From contig JBBFKY010000006.1 of the NCBI GenBank assembly GCA_037481875.1, positions 151,383 to 215,382 of the forward strand: a stretch of DNA of 64,000 nucleotides, read 5' to 3'. Origin of the DNA: Desulfosoma sp. (GTDB lineage Bacteria > Desulfobacterota > Syntrophobacteria > Syntrophobacterales > DSM-9756). Numbering within the stretch: position 1 is the stretch's first letter; each line of letters starts with the position of its first letter. A program made the position numbers and the translations under genes. The notes beneath the pieces were generated by a model that did no database searches, was not told the DNA's origin, and saw only the letters and a program-made list of their open reading frames with translations. Shown piece by piece: positions 51,963 through 61,825 of the stretch.

Positions 51963-52470
51963 CAACATGACTCGTGGTGTCCGCTCAATACGCGCCCGAA
52001 ACATAGCGCAAAAAGCCAAAAACTCTGGGCATGGTCGCAGGTTTCGGGCAAGAACTGAATTGAACTCGGTGTCTAGTACGGATCGGCATAAGAAGCTCCC
52101 TCGACAAGCGTGTCAACCGGGCTGCAGCCCCCCGCCGGCCCGAGGTTCAGAACTTGAGTGTGGGTCACGGTCGTCTTCACATGGTTACGGCCTGGCGGTT
52201 CCCGTATGGAGCGAATGTCGTAGCCGCCTTCGAGCGGACGGCCGGTTCCTGTAGATAAACCCGCGCCCCCTCCTCTCCTTTGGTGCGTTCGGGTTTCGGC
52301 GGTCCAGTGCGTTAGGCATCGGAATCCGAACCCAGCCGTCGGCGGGATCGCGCTCGTAAATCGCCTTGACACGCTTGGTGCGCTTCTGCAGGGGGCTTTG
52401 AGGGAGTTCGGCGGCATGCTGATAGGATCCTTCACACCCTTGTCGTCTCGAACGATCACCTCGGTCCGGG
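51963..52470. repeat. Diverged direct repeat, copy 2
   Basis: See copy 1 at 50282-50935. The minus-strand frame here (52185-52544) is more open: KRVKAIYERDPADGWVRIPM, PNALDRRNPNAPKERRGRGF. The two copies bracket the small exported protein and the doubtful membrane protein. Confidence 0.65.
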
Positions 52471-53298
52471 CAAAGATGCCATGGGGTCTTATCCTCGGTC
52501 CAGGCCGGCTTCCCCGATTTCAACCGTTTATCGATTTCCCTCACATCGAACCGCCGCTACCGTCCGACCTTGTGGGTGGGTAGCTACCCTTCCTGAGCCG
52601 CCTTCTAAGGCGATCAATCTACCCCTCCTCAGGTACCACGCCGCTTCGATGACTGTCAGTCACTTGGTTTCAGAAATCTCTTTCCGAAAGGTCCGTTCGT
52701 CTATCGAGTAACGTATTTTGAGTTCGAGTAATTTTCTTCACACAAGATGATTTTGTCAAATCTGATATTAGTTTCGTCCACCCCTCTTCGAAATGGCTCC
52801 CCTTCGACACTTTTTGAGGGTCTCCGGTCGTTATTCCAACCAAAGGGTTATCCGCCTGAGTTCGAGGTTCGCGCCCGAATACCGGCCGTCTGTTTTCCCG
52901 GCATCAACCGGAGTTGTCGCGACATGACGGGAGAACCGAATGGAGCTTTTTGCAACCGACCGTTACAGACTGGCGTTCCTTCTGGAGCCGGACGCCGCCC
53001 TGGAACTGGATTTCGGGGCACTCCATGCTGAGGCCGAGGCGGCCGCCGCAGAAGCCTTCGCCGGAAAAGCGGCCCAAGTCCATAACTAACTTCCTCAGCT
53101 CGAAGCGGAAGTTGGCGGATTGGACATGGAGGCACACCACGGACGGCACCGTTCCCAGTGCCCATTGCCTCTTCCGCCGCGTCCCCGTTTCGGCGGGGTC
53201 CGAAGGAACCCAGCTTCCCATCTCGGCTTTGTGTTGTTGAAGTGAAAAGTAATCGCAGATTCCAACGGCTTCAGTCCGGCAGGTGGCGCTCCTGAAAC
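52471..53298. other. Stretch with one short frame
   Basis: One 49-codon frame at 52940-53089 with GGGAGAA upstream (MELFATDRYRLAFLLEPDAA) may be real or a relic. Nothing else recognised. Confidence 0.35.
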
Positions 53299-53500
53299 CA
53301 GTCTCTGTCAACCCGTGGATTTCGCTTGCTTTTCATCTGAGATATTCTAATATTCGAGCAAAAACCGCTGTCTGCCGTCCAAACAAGAGGTGCAGCGAAT
53401 GGACACAGAAGGTCGAAGCCTTTCAACGTTTTTATGAGAGACGACGTCGGTTTTCCTTGAGCCAGGAAGAGCTGGCCCGGCGACTTGCCGTGAGCTAAGC
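53299..53500 (+). repeat. Repeat copy 2: promoter region plus start of an Xre gene
   Basis: Related to 32339-32560, including GTGCAGCGAATGGACACAGA, GGTCGAAGCCTTTC and TCCTTGAGCCAGGAAGA. Confidence 0.75.
53390..53498 (+). pseudogene. Second Xre-type regulator fragment
   Basis: GTG at 53390 with the same opening as the hsdM-linked copy, then a frameshift, then FSLSQEELARRLAVS and TAA (53496-53498) at exactly the codon where copy 1 also has TAA. After it the helix-turn-helix is no longer recognisable. Confidence 0.7.
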
Positions 53501-53647
53501 CGCTGCGGGAGCCAGAAGGATCGGCGCCGACAAGGACATGATGACAGCAGCGGGGATCAGGAAAACCGCCGCTGTCTACCATACGGCGTTTGCGAGGCAT
53601 AAGCCCGGCTTCCCCTATTTCATGGCCGAGACGTAGGGAGGCCGTGA

Positions 53648-54111
53648 ATGACCATGACCAGGGATGAAGAAGTGCAACGGAAAGACTCGACCGCGATCAG
53701 CAAAGGTGCCGGAATGATTGAAGAGACTCGGCGTCTCTTCGAACACTGGCGTCCCGGTGAACCGCTCGATGACTTCACGCGCAGGCTTCAGACCGAAGGA
53801 CTGCTTGCCAACTCCACCGCCTACAGAACACGCGACGTCGTAAGGAGAGTTTTCGCACCGCGTTTCCCACAACCCAGCGACAAACCGGCGCGGATTCTTC
53901 AAAATGTGCTTGGTCAGGACTGCCGGGGCGTGTTTTCACGGAACTGCTTTTCCTGTTTACGGCGCGTCGGGATCCCCTGGTCTACGACTTTACGATACGT
54001 GAATACTGGCCGCCCGTCCGCAGGGGAAGAACCGTAATGGGCACGGAGCTGATGCTCTCTTTTCTGTCGGAACCACATTCTGACGGCCGTTTAACTGAGG
54101 TGCATCATTGA
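53648..54111 (+). pseudogene. brxA (BREX system, DUF1819) relic
   Basis: First frame: ISKGAGMIEETRRLFEHWRP, then LQTEGLLANSTAYRTRDVVR and RVFAPRF, the N terminus of BrxA. After a frameshift near 53930 a second frame reads TELLFLFTARRDPLVYDFTI and REYWPPVRRGR, the middle of BrxA, and ends at TGA 54109. The remaining third and all other BREX genes (brxB, brxC, pglX, pglZ, brxL) are absent. Confidence 0.7.
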
Positions 54112-54437
54112 AGCGACTGATTTCCAAGCACATTCGCTGTTTAGGTTTTAGGCAGTAATTCAACCAACCGAATCCTCATGACCAAAAAGGATTAGGCACC
54201 AAAAATGGCCCAACCTAAGACCCCGTCCGTTGGAGACGATCAACGAACTTATAGATGCAGGGCAAGAACCTAAGTCATAGAGGTCTGCGCGAAACACCGG
54301 AACCTTGCTGACGGTGCGGCTCTTCCGTTTAAATCTGGATCGTGGAGTGGAGAGATCCATTCGTAAAACAATGCCAAAACTATAATGTTCGCACAAAGTG
54401 TGATGCGAATCCAAACCTATAGAGAAAGGAACAATCC
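54112..54437. other. Intergenic stretch, nothing recognised
   Basis: About 325 bases after the brxA relic; no convincing gene or structure. Confidence 0.5.
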
Positions 54438-54842
54438 ATGAAATCGGCAAGACGCGAAAAGCCCATACCTCACGTCGTCATAAGCCAAGACTTCGGCCAG
54501 GATCCTCCGTCCATCTATTGCCCTGTCTGTGGCACCCTGATCCTCGGTAACGACCAGGAGAACACGTGTGAGCATGTTCTTTTCAGCTATGTTTCCGAGG
54601 CCGACGAGTTTTCTACAATGGCGTCGGCGTATCGGGAAGCCCTTGAAAAAATCACTGCAAGGGCTGACCCCTCAAACTGGGTGAAGAAGGCTTTAAAACT
54701 CTTCAAAGGGAAAGAATCCGTGTTTTGTCTTACGATCAACTTCGGTGGATTCGCGTGCGGTCCGATAGGATTTGCGGTATCCGTGGCTTTCGACATCTCG
54801 CCGAAGGGATGGAAGCATTCGCATGGAGATGATCGGGAGTAA
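54438..54842 (+). CDS. Uncharacterised protein with possible zinc site
   Basis: 134 aa. IYCPVCGTLILGN and later TCEHVLFSYV give a C-x2-C plus C-x-H set that could bind zinc. AAAGGAA lies upstream of the ATG. No family known to me. Intact frame; no break seen. Confidence 0.6.
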   Translation: MKSARREKPIPHVVISQDFGQDPPSIYCPVCGTLILGNDQENTCEHVLFSYVSEADEFSTMASAYREALEKITARADPSNWVKKALKLFKGKESVFCLTINFGGFACGPIGFAVSVAFDISPKGWKHSHGDDRE

Positions 54843-55921
54843 AAAGGGTGGTACTCGGCTATCCAGACAATTAGCACATTAATCGTTGTGGCGGTCTTTG
54901 CGGTTGTTGTTTTGGCTTCCTCCAGGTATACAGCAGACCTTTACAGCACCGGGAACAACTTCGGAAGCGGATATCGCCGGAATAGCTTAGGGAATCTTCA
55001 AGGCACTGGAGAGAGCTTTAGGGCGTGCGGACGACAATAGCCTGTAACAAACTGGTTGCACGGTTGAAACGATGAGCCAATTTATCTTCGTGTTCACGGA
55101 TCTTGGCCATGACGGCGAGGCGAAGGTCAATCTGCTCGATCGCTTCGGAGCATCCCTCGGGAGCTCTTAGTTTTTGAAAGGTTTTGCGGTCTTTCGGACT
55201 TGCGTATAAAACCCATGGAAAATTCCCACCGCGAGTTTTCAGGAAGTATCGGCAAAAGCCCAGGTAAACTCCGCGATGGTTTGTAGGAGCAGGCGGGGAA
55301 CTAGGGGCGGAAAAGGTTATGCTTCCGGATGTCGCGTCAGCTTTTCCGTTCGCTAATACGACCGGCCTCAGCGATGGTCTGGTCTCTTCTGACGACCGGA
55401 AATTCGACCTCGTGCACGAGACTTCGAGAGGAAGCCTCAAGCTGTGTCAGCATCTTGTAAAGCTTCGAAAGTTGTCTATTAAAGGTTCGTTCGATAAGGT
55501 CGAATCTGATAACGACCGAAAAACTCGTTGCGAAAAGTTTCATCACTTTTGAGCATCCAAAAAGACTTGCCGTTTCTACTGTCATTAAAAACGGTTTTTT
55601 CGTAAAATCATCCACTCGTTTCCTTGCGGGGTTCAGAAGCTTTCCAAGGATGAGGAGAGGTAAAGGCATCCAGAAAGGTGAGCAAGCACGACATAAAAGC
55701 GGATCCGGTCAACCGTGCCGAGGAAACCGCAAAGAACCAGGTCCTTGGACAGGTGGTCATCTACAATTTGGAGCCAATTCCTGCTCGATTGCCGTCTTGC
55801 AGCGGGACAGCCGAATGTGCGCCATCCTCGGCCCGAGTGTTTTCGGCCTGTGGACGCACTGGAGCCGGCGGAGCGATTACGCGTGTTCCATCAGCAGGAT
55901 TACGGGTAAAGGGGCTAAGAC
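54843..55921. other. Degenerate stretch
   Basis: Minus-strand frames at 55018-55440 (EQIDLRLAVMAKIREHEDKL) and 55337-55669 (FDLIERTFNRQLSKLYKMLT) overlap in different frames and may be one frameshifted helical gene. Plus-strand frames at 55678-55929 are unrecognised. No firm gene. Confidence 0.4.
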
Positions 55922-56686
55922 ATGAGTGAGCTGATGCCACGTTTCCGGCGAATATTCTTTGAAGTTTTCGAGTCGCTCCCCCGCCAGGGTCCGGGCAACC
56001 GCGCCTGCGCCGCTAGGGCTCTTGCTCTTTGTCGCGATCTGCCGCCCACGCCGGCGGTCCTCGATCTGGGCTGCGGCGTCGGCGGGCAGACACTCCAGCT
56101 CGCAGAGCTAACATCCGGGTCCATCGTGGCCCTGGACTGCCATGCTCCGAGCATCGAGCGTCTGCGCGTGACGGTCACTCAGAGAGGCCTGGCAGAGCGG
56201 ATTCAGCCTATGGTCGGTGACATGGCTGAACCCATGCTGCCGCCTGCAAGCTTCGACCTCGTCTGGTCCGAGGGAGCGCTCTACAACATCGGCATAGATA
56301 AAGCCCTTGGAGTTTGCAGCCGGCTGCTGCGACCCAGAGCCTACCTCGCTTTCACCGAGCCGGTCTGGCGCAAGGACGACCCTCCCCCCGAGGTCAAAGC
56401 GAGCTTCGATGCCGACTATCCGGCCATGGGCCGGATTTCGGATGTCCTGGCGGCAATCGAAAGAGGCGGCTTTTCGCTCATCGGCCACTTCACCTTGCCG
56501 GACGAGGCCTGGTGGGAAGATTTCTATACACCGATGGAAATTCGCATCGAGGAACTGCGCGCTAAATATGAAGCCGACGTCGAAGCGCTGGCGGCTCTTG
56601 ACCTACTTGCACAAGAGCCTGAAATGCACCGAAGGTCTTCGGACTTCTATGCCTATGAGTTCTTTGTCGCGCGTCGGGTGGAGTGA
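55922..56686 (+). CDS. Class I SAM-dependent methyltransferase
   Basis: 254 aa. Motif I VLDLGCGVGGQT, motif II acidic residue in IVALDCHAPS, FDLVWSEGALYNIGIDKALG and LLRPRAYLAFTEP place it in the UbiE/Methyltransf_11-like group. Substrate unknown. Unlike most neighbours it is intact. No clear operon partner. Confidence 0.9.
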   Translation: MSELMPRFRRIFFEVFESLPRQGPGNRACAARALALCRDLPPTPAVLDLGCGVGGQTLQLAELTSGSIVALDCHAPSIERLRVTVTQRGLAERIQPMVGDMAEPMLPPASFDLVWSEGALYNIGIDKALGVCSRLLRPRAYLAFTEPVWRKDDPPPEVKASFDADYPAMGRISDVLAAIERGGFSLIGHFTLPDEAWWEDFYTPMEIRIEELRAKYEADVEALAALDLLAQEPEMHRRSSDFYAYEFFVARRVE

Positions 56687-57404
56687 GGGAACCCAGAGTG
56701 CCGGGGAAACATGATTCAACGCCGCTTCGTGTCCACCGGGAACGGCTTGTTCTTTGATAACTCGTTAAATATCCAAGCCTTACGAATCAAAGGCCGATAC
56801 AGGAAATCCATAAAATTTCAGAAACAGAATCAGAATGCTTTCATACAAGCGCAGGCCAGTGGTTGCTTAAGACATCGAACCCAGCACAAGTTGGTTATTC
56901 AGTTCCACCCCTGAGGAATCAGGATCATTTCGTTAAGCAGGCTAGACAGCTTTATGAAGTGCGCCCAAAATACGCTCTTGCCTTTCGAGAGACAAAATCG
57001 ACTTTTGCAAGTCCAGCAAAAAGCGCCTTCAACGGTGAGTTCACCGCCGAATGGGAGGCGGCCAAAGCGCAGTGCCTTGCCGAGCGGGTGAGCCCATGGC
57101 GCGGCATCGGCGCTTTCTCCAGGGAACATAAAATATGGCGGCGTGAGGATCACCGAGGCGAGCTTGAGCGGGATTTTCTCGAACCAGATCACCTACATCA
57201 TCGTGAGGGCGGCCTCAAGCCTTCGACCCTTTTCAACAAAACGCCCACGTTCTGAAAGACGAGCCGGATACGAAGTTTTGCAACTTCCGTGAAAACGCTC
57301 ATCCTTTAGAGCAGCCTTCATTATCCTTAGAATACCTGAGTCCACTGCTGCGGATGTGCATTGCTTCCTGATTATCAAGGCTTCCACTCGAAGGCTATTT
57401 TGCA
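56687..57404. other. Intergenic stretch, no gene recognised
   Basis: About 700 bases. Frames of up to 130 codons exist but resemble no family I know. The BirA-like site begins at 57405. Confidence 0.5.
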
Positions 57405-57437
57405 TTGTCAACCCAACATAAATCACGAGGTTGACTT
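57405..57437 (+). promoter_or_regulatory. BirA-like operator before bioB
   Basis: TTGTCAACC, 15 nt, GGTTGACTT: the two arms match in seven of nine pairs and fit the general BirA plan (TTGTnAACC ... GGTTnACAA with a 14-16 nt spacer). It lies 45 nt before the bioB start. Suggests repression when biotin is plentiful. Confidence 0.65.
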
Positions 57438-57481
57438 TTCAGGCCCGTCAAGCATAAAAGGGTGTCTCGAAAGGAGACGCC

Positions 57482-58453
57482 ATGGGCGACAGAATCATCA
57501 GGGCAATGGACAGAGTTCTTTCTGGAGAGGCGATAGACCACGACACGGCGGTAGAGCTTTCAGTCGTTTCTGATGCGGACAGGACGTTTCTTTTTGCTGC
57601 CGCGCAGAAGATTCGTGAGGCATTCAGGGGAAACAGGGTCGAGCTCTGCTCGATAGTCAACGCAAAGTCCGGGGCATGCAGCGAGGACTGCGCCTTCTGC
57701 GCTCAGTCTGCACATTACAGGACGGGTGCGCCGGTGTATCCTCTCATCAGCGTCGATGACATGGCGCGTGCGGCAGAAGGTGCAAAGAAGAATATGGCGC
57801 AACGGTTTAGCCTCGTAACGAGCGGTAGGGGTATAAACTCGGATCGCGACCTCAGAATGATCGCCGACGGCATAAGGCGTGTCAAAGAAATCGGGCTCAC
57901 ACCGTGTGCCTCACTCGGCACGCTGAGAAGAGAGCAGCTTGCATACCTCAGGGACGCAGGTCTTCAACGTTATCACCATAATATAGAGACGTCCCGCGAA
58001 TTCTTTTCAAATGTTTGCACGACGCATTCGTTCGAGGAGAGGCTCGAGGTACTGGACAATGCGCGTTCTATCGGTCTTTCGACTTGCAGTGGGGGCATTC
58101 TCGGTATGGGCGAGAGTATGAAGGACCGCATAAGCATGGCCTTTACCCTGAAGGAGATCGGCGTCGATTCCGTGCCGATCAATTTTCTCATGCCCATAAA
58201 GGGCACACCTCTCGAGAACGTCAGAGAAATATCTCCGCTCGAGGCGCTCCATTCCATAGCCTTGTTCCGGTTTATCCTGCCTGACAAAGAGATAAGAGTC
58301 TGCGCGGGACGTTCGACCGCCTTGAGGCAACTCCATCCAATGATATTGATGGCAGGCGCAGACGGTTTTATGATCGGCAACTATCTTACGAGGGCAGGAC
58401 TCGACCCGGAAGCCGACCTTCAGATGGTGCATGACCTGGGTTTGTCTGTATAG
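57482..58453 (+). CDS. bioB: Biotin synthase
   Basis: 323 aa radical-SAM enzyme that inserts sulphur into dethiobiotin. Radical-SAM cysteines GACSEDCAFC (about 66, 70, 73), YHHNIETS, CSGGILGMGE, and RVCAGR near the C terminus (Arg ligand of the [2Fe-2S] cluster) are all present. AAAGGAG precedes the ATG. It stands alone, without bioA/D/F, and has its own BirA-like operator. Confidence 0.96.
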   Translation: MGDRIIRAMDRVLSGEAIDHDTAVELSVVSDADRTFLFAAAQKIREAFRGNRVELCSIVNAKSGACSEDCAFCAQSAHYRTGAPVYPLISVDDMARAAEGAKKNMAQRFSLVTSGRGINSDRDLRMIADGIRRVKEIGLTPCASLGTLRREQLAYLRDAGLQRYHHNIETSREFFSNVCTTHSFEERLEVLDNARSIGLSTCSGGILGMGESMKDRISMAFTLKEIGVDSVPINFLMPIKGTPLENVREISPLEALHSIALFRFILPDKEIRVCAGRSTALRQLHPMILMAGADGFMIGNYLTRAGLDPEADLQMVHDLGLSV

Positions 58454-59075
58454 GGGCATGCGGCATGTCTGGTTAAGACCTTTTCAGTGCAAGGATGCGT
58501 GCATGGTTTTCCGGCAGGCACATCTCGGACGCCCGGCGCAATGTGCCGTTTTATGACATCGAGGCTGTATTGCCGGAGACGTTAGTGCGTCTAAGGGAAC
58601 GTACGACAGACCGGATTTTATTGATTTATCCATAGATAGGATCGAAGTCGGAGTTCAAGCCTTCCAAAGGCCGCGTGCAGCTCATCGACCCTCCACGCAC
58701 ACGCAGTCACGCAGTAGTACAAGCCCGTATGCGGGAATCTAGGCAAGAAGAACTGCGAGCTGTTCGAAGAGGATTTACAAATTCGACGCCCTGCCCGCCT
58801 CGCTTCGCGTCGTGTTGGAAGCCGACCGGTGACGATAAGACGGGTGCGATGGGAGTGATAGCCGGCCTTGGAACTTCGCGACAGCGAGCGAATCCCTTTC
58901 CTGGTGTGTCGGGCATGCCATCAGCCTGGCTACCTCCCGAACCCGGAAGTAGGGGCGACCAGCCTTGTAGGGGCGACCGGCCGGTCGCCCCTACCATGTG
59001 GGGCGCCCCTACGATGCGGATCGTTCGTAGCGCCGAAGGGGCCGTTTTTGGAAAGGCTTTTAGGAGAGAAAAGCC
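58454..59075. other. Stretch before the second RAYT, with a REP array
   Basis: Nothing coding is firm. A frame near 58750-58830 (NCELFEEDLQ, then shifted KFDALPASLRVVLEAD) may be a fragment of a larger gene but I cannot assign it. REP copies start at 58949. Confidence 0.4.
58949..59041. repeat. 93-bp REP array, copy 1
   Basis: Contains the perfect 28-bp palindrome GTAGGGGCGACCGG plus its reverse complement (58967-58994), preceded by GTAGGGGCGACCAGCCTT and followed by CATGTGGGGCGCCCCTACGA. Copy 2 (59346-59438) matches at about 91 of 93 bases. Confidence 0.9.
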
Positions 59076-59726
59076 ATGGTCAAAGAACACGACCGTCGCA
59101 GCATCCGGTTGAAGGGACACGATTACGCCCAACCCGGCGCGTATTTCGTAACCCTTTGCACTCACAACCGTGAATGTTTGTTTGGCGAAGTGGTGAAGGG
59201 CGAAATGCGGCTGAATGATTTGGGACAAATTGTTCGCGAAGAATGGTTCCGGTCAGCGGAAATTCGCCGTGAAATGAAATTGAACCCGGCTGAATTTGTG
59301 GTCATGCCCAACCACATTCACGGTATTGTGTGGATACACGATATGGTAGGGGCGACCAGCCTTGTAGGGGCGACCGGCCGGTCGCCCCTACCATGTGGGG
59401 CGCCCCTACGATGCGGATCGTCCCTAGCGCCGAAGGGACCGGCACCACGGTCTTTGGCATCGTTCATGGCCGGTTTCAAATCCGTTGTCGCTAAACGTAT
59501 CAATCACCTTCGCGCTACCCCGGGTATTCCCGTCTGGTAACGCAATTATTACGAACACATCATCCGTGATGACGAATCCCTGATTCGCATCCGCCGATAC
59601 ATCGCCGAAAACCCCCTGCGCTGGCATCTGGATCACGAAAACCCGACGGCGGTAGGGGTCGACCCCAATTGGGACGCTATTTTCGCATTCGGTGCGGTCG
59701 TGGTGAATTTTGGGGAGGTGCGGTGA
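59076..59726 (+). pseudogene. Second RAYT, broken by one TAA and a REP insert
   Basis: MVKEHDRRSIRLKGHDYAQP, GAYFVTLCTHNRECLFGEVV and HUH motif MPNHIHGIVWI are standard. The REP array is read in frame (VGATSLVGATGRSPLPCGAP). Then ASFMAGFKSVVAKRI and GIPVW followed by TAA (59538-59540), and the same frame continues RNYYEHIIRDDESLIRIRRY to a TGA at 59724. The first RAYT has LWQRNYYEH here, so CAA changed to TAA. The Y1 tyrosine lies beyond the stop. Confidence 0.8.
59346..59438. repeat. 93-bp REP array, copy 2, inside the RAYT
   Basis: Contains the same 28-bp palindrome at 59364-59391. Confidence 0.9.
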
Positions 59727-59766
59727 TGATCACCAACCTCGTACCTCATGGAAGGCGGACCTATCC

Positions 59767-59794
59767 TGTAGGGGCGACCGGCCGGTCGCCCCTA
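59767..59794. repeat. 28-bp perfect palindromic REP, third copy
   Basis: Isolated copy of the 28-bp palindrome 40 nt after the RAYT frame. Confidence 0.9.
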
Positions 59795-59857
59795 CGATGA
59801 TCGATGGCGCCGCCATCTTTTTCTTTGACATGGACCTCATAGAAGTGAGCGACGCGT

Positions 59858-60727
59858 TCACTGGGATTTGCTATGACTCATTTCATGCTCGATCCGCTGA
59901 ATCCGTCCGCGCCAGTAGGGTTTGGCTCCTTCCGGCATCAGCCAAGCCGCCTCGCCATCGAGGGGAATCAGCATTCCGTTATAGTCGTGATAATCCCAAA
60001 AGCGTCCTTGCCAAGGCGTGAAAATGATTTGATCGCCGCTGATGCGCCCACGATCCTCAGTTCGCACCGTTTCGATCAACCCTTCATTGCTGAAGGTAAA
60101 CAGCATCGTAAGGCTGAGCTCACCATCGACAAGCGTCGCTCGCGCTGAGCCAGCATCGACTTCCTCCCAACACACTCCTTGACTGGGCAGCAGAGCCGTC
60201 GGATACCATGCGGCTTCAGCGAAAAACCGCATCAACTCTCCTCGTGCCAGTTCCGAAGAGCCGGGCTGTTTCATCACGGTTACAAGCCCGAACAGCTTGG
60301 CGGTCAGTACACCCTCGCCTGCAACATAGGCATCGTGGACGTGCACGTTTATTCCCGGCGTCATACGAATACGGGCGTCCCAAACGAAACCGGGTCGCCG
60401 GACAATGACGCGCTGGGATGATCGGAAGGACTTCCATTGCTCGCCGGTCTCACTCATGTTGAAGGTTCCGGCGTGTTCTACGTTGACGGCCCTAATCAAC
60501 GGCTGTCCTTTTTTCAAGACGATACGAAAATAGCGCTGAACCGGCGCAGGCAGCCCCTCCAATTCGCCTGGATCAAAGTACGCCTGGACGATCGGCACCC
60601 GGACCGCCTCCATTTTCGCATAAAGCTCTTTCGTCTCCGATTCCCACCGACGGATACCGTAAAGAATTGCCGCGGCCATCATAAGGAGTAGGGCAGCGAA
60701 TCCAACGACAACTACTTTCCCCAACAT
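59858..60727 (-). CDS. DUF6544-type membrane-anchored protein
   Basis: 289 aa. N-terminal membrane helix (VVVVGFAALLLMMAAAILYG). Then a conserved domain with GLPAPVQRYFRIVLKKGQPL, GFVWDARIRMTPGINVHVHD, AAWYPTALLPSQGVCWEEVD and IPLDGEAAWLMPEGAKPYWR. I recall this block from a DUF6544-named family; the name is from memory and unproven. Function unknown. Downstream of the MDR gene on the same strand, 80 nt apart, so perhaps cotranscribed. Confidence 0.75.
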   Translation of the reverse strand: MLGKVVVVGFAALLLMMAAAILYGIRRWESETKELYAKMEAVRVPIVQAYFDPGELEGLPAPVQRYFRIVLKKGQPLIRAVNVEHAGTFNMSETGEQWKSFRSSQRVIVRRPGFVWDARIRMTPGINVHVHDAYVAGEGVLTAKLFGLVTVMKQPGSSELARGELMRFFAEAAWYPTALLPSQGVCWEEVDAGSARATLVDGELSLTMLFTFSNEGLIETVRTEDRGRISGDQIIFTPWQGRFWDYHDYNGMLIPLDGEAAWLMPEGAKPYWRGRIQRIEHEMSHSKSQ

Positions 60728-60806
60728 GTCCGACTCTTTCGCTGATTGACGAATGAACTGAACGAAGGCACCCCTGCTGATTTCTTACATGAAGCACGCC
60801 TTTTTT

Positions 60807-61814
60807 CTACATGGTCAGCACGATCTTGCCTTGAACCGCTGCCGTTTCGATGAGTTCGTGAGCACGTTTGACCTCGGTCAACGGCAGGCGTGCAGCGATC
60901 ACCGGCTTGATCTTGCCCTGCGCCAGCAAATTGAACAGATTGGTCAAATCTTCGATGAACCATTTCGGGTGCTTTTTCCGCAAGGCGCCGATGGAATAGA
61001 ACACCGTAGAGCGGCCGTTGGGAAGAAGGTTCCACAATTTGAGACGGATGAAATCAAGTGGTATGCTGCCGCCTCTGCCCATCACAGCGTTATAGAAGCC
61101 GTATGCCGCCAGTATCCCCTCCCGCCGAAGAGCATGGAAGGATTTCCGGAAACTCTCTCCGCCTATGGGATCAAAAACGGCGTCGACTCCATCTTCCGCC
61201 AAAGCACGTATGCGGTCGAGCCAATTCCCTCTTTTGTAGTCGATCGGTGTTGCACCTAACGCCGCAACCAAATCCTGCTTTGGTCTAGAAGCCGTTCCGT
61301 ACATTTCCAAGTCAAGCAACTTTCCCAACTGCAGCATCGCTGTTCCGACCGCTCCGGCCGCACCGTGCACCAGAATACGCTGCCCTTCCTTGATCTTGGC
61401 GATTCTATGCAACAATTGATAGGCGGTCATATAAGACAAGACGAGGCTGACCGCTTCCGCAGGATCGAGACCTTCCGGAACTGGGATCAATCTGCTCTCG
61501 GGCAAACAGATGTACTCGGAATAGGCGCCGATGACTGTAAGGTCTGCTACGGTCTGCCCGACCCTGACTCGAGTGACGCCTTCACCCAGTTTGTCCACGA
61601 CGCCGACCATATCGTATCCCGGTGAAAAGGGTGGCTTCTCTTTGACATCGGGATACATCCCTCTGCGAATCATCACGTCAGTGAAATTGGCACCGACGAC
61701 CATCACCTTGACGCGCACTTCACCGGGCTTGGGAACCGGCAAAGCCGACACATCCTCCAGTTTGAGGACATCGGGTCCTCCAAAGCTCGTAATTATTACT
61801 CGTTTGTAACTCAT
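60807..61814 (-). CDS. Zinc-independent MDR-family quinone oxidoreductase / NADPH reductase
   Basis: 335 aa. GroES-like N-terminal domain (SFGGPDVLKLEDVSALPVPK; GANFTDVMIRRGMYPD), Rossmann motif HGAAGAVGTAMLQLG, and C-terminal LTEVKRAHELIETAAVQGKI. The zinc-ligand Cys/His of alcohol dehydrogenases are not seen, so it is a quinone oxidoreductase-type MDR. Intact; pairs with the DUF6544 gene. Confidence 0.9.
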   Translation of the reverse strand: MSYKRVIITSFGGPDVLKLEDVSALPVPKPGEVRVKVMVVGANFTDVMIRRGMYPDVKEKPPFSPGYDMVGVVDKLGEGVTRVRVGQTVADLTVIGAYSEYICLPESRLIPVPEGLDPAEAVSLVLSYMTAYQLLHRIAKIKEGQRILVHGAAGAVGTAMLQLGKLLDLEMYGTASRPKQDLVAALGATPIDYKRGNWLDRIRALAEDGVDAVFDPIGGESFRKSFHALRREGILAAYGFYNAVMGRGGSIPLDFIRLKLWNLLPNGRSTVFYSIGALRKKHPKWFIEDLTNLFNLLAQGKIKPVIAARLPLTEVKRAHELIETAAVQGKIVLTM

Positions 61815-61825
61815 GCGTTTTTGGA

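Noticed and set aside
58740-58850. Possible aconitase-like fragment KFDALPASLRVVLEAD.
   Set aside because: Too short and frame-shifted; similarity is only a vague impression.
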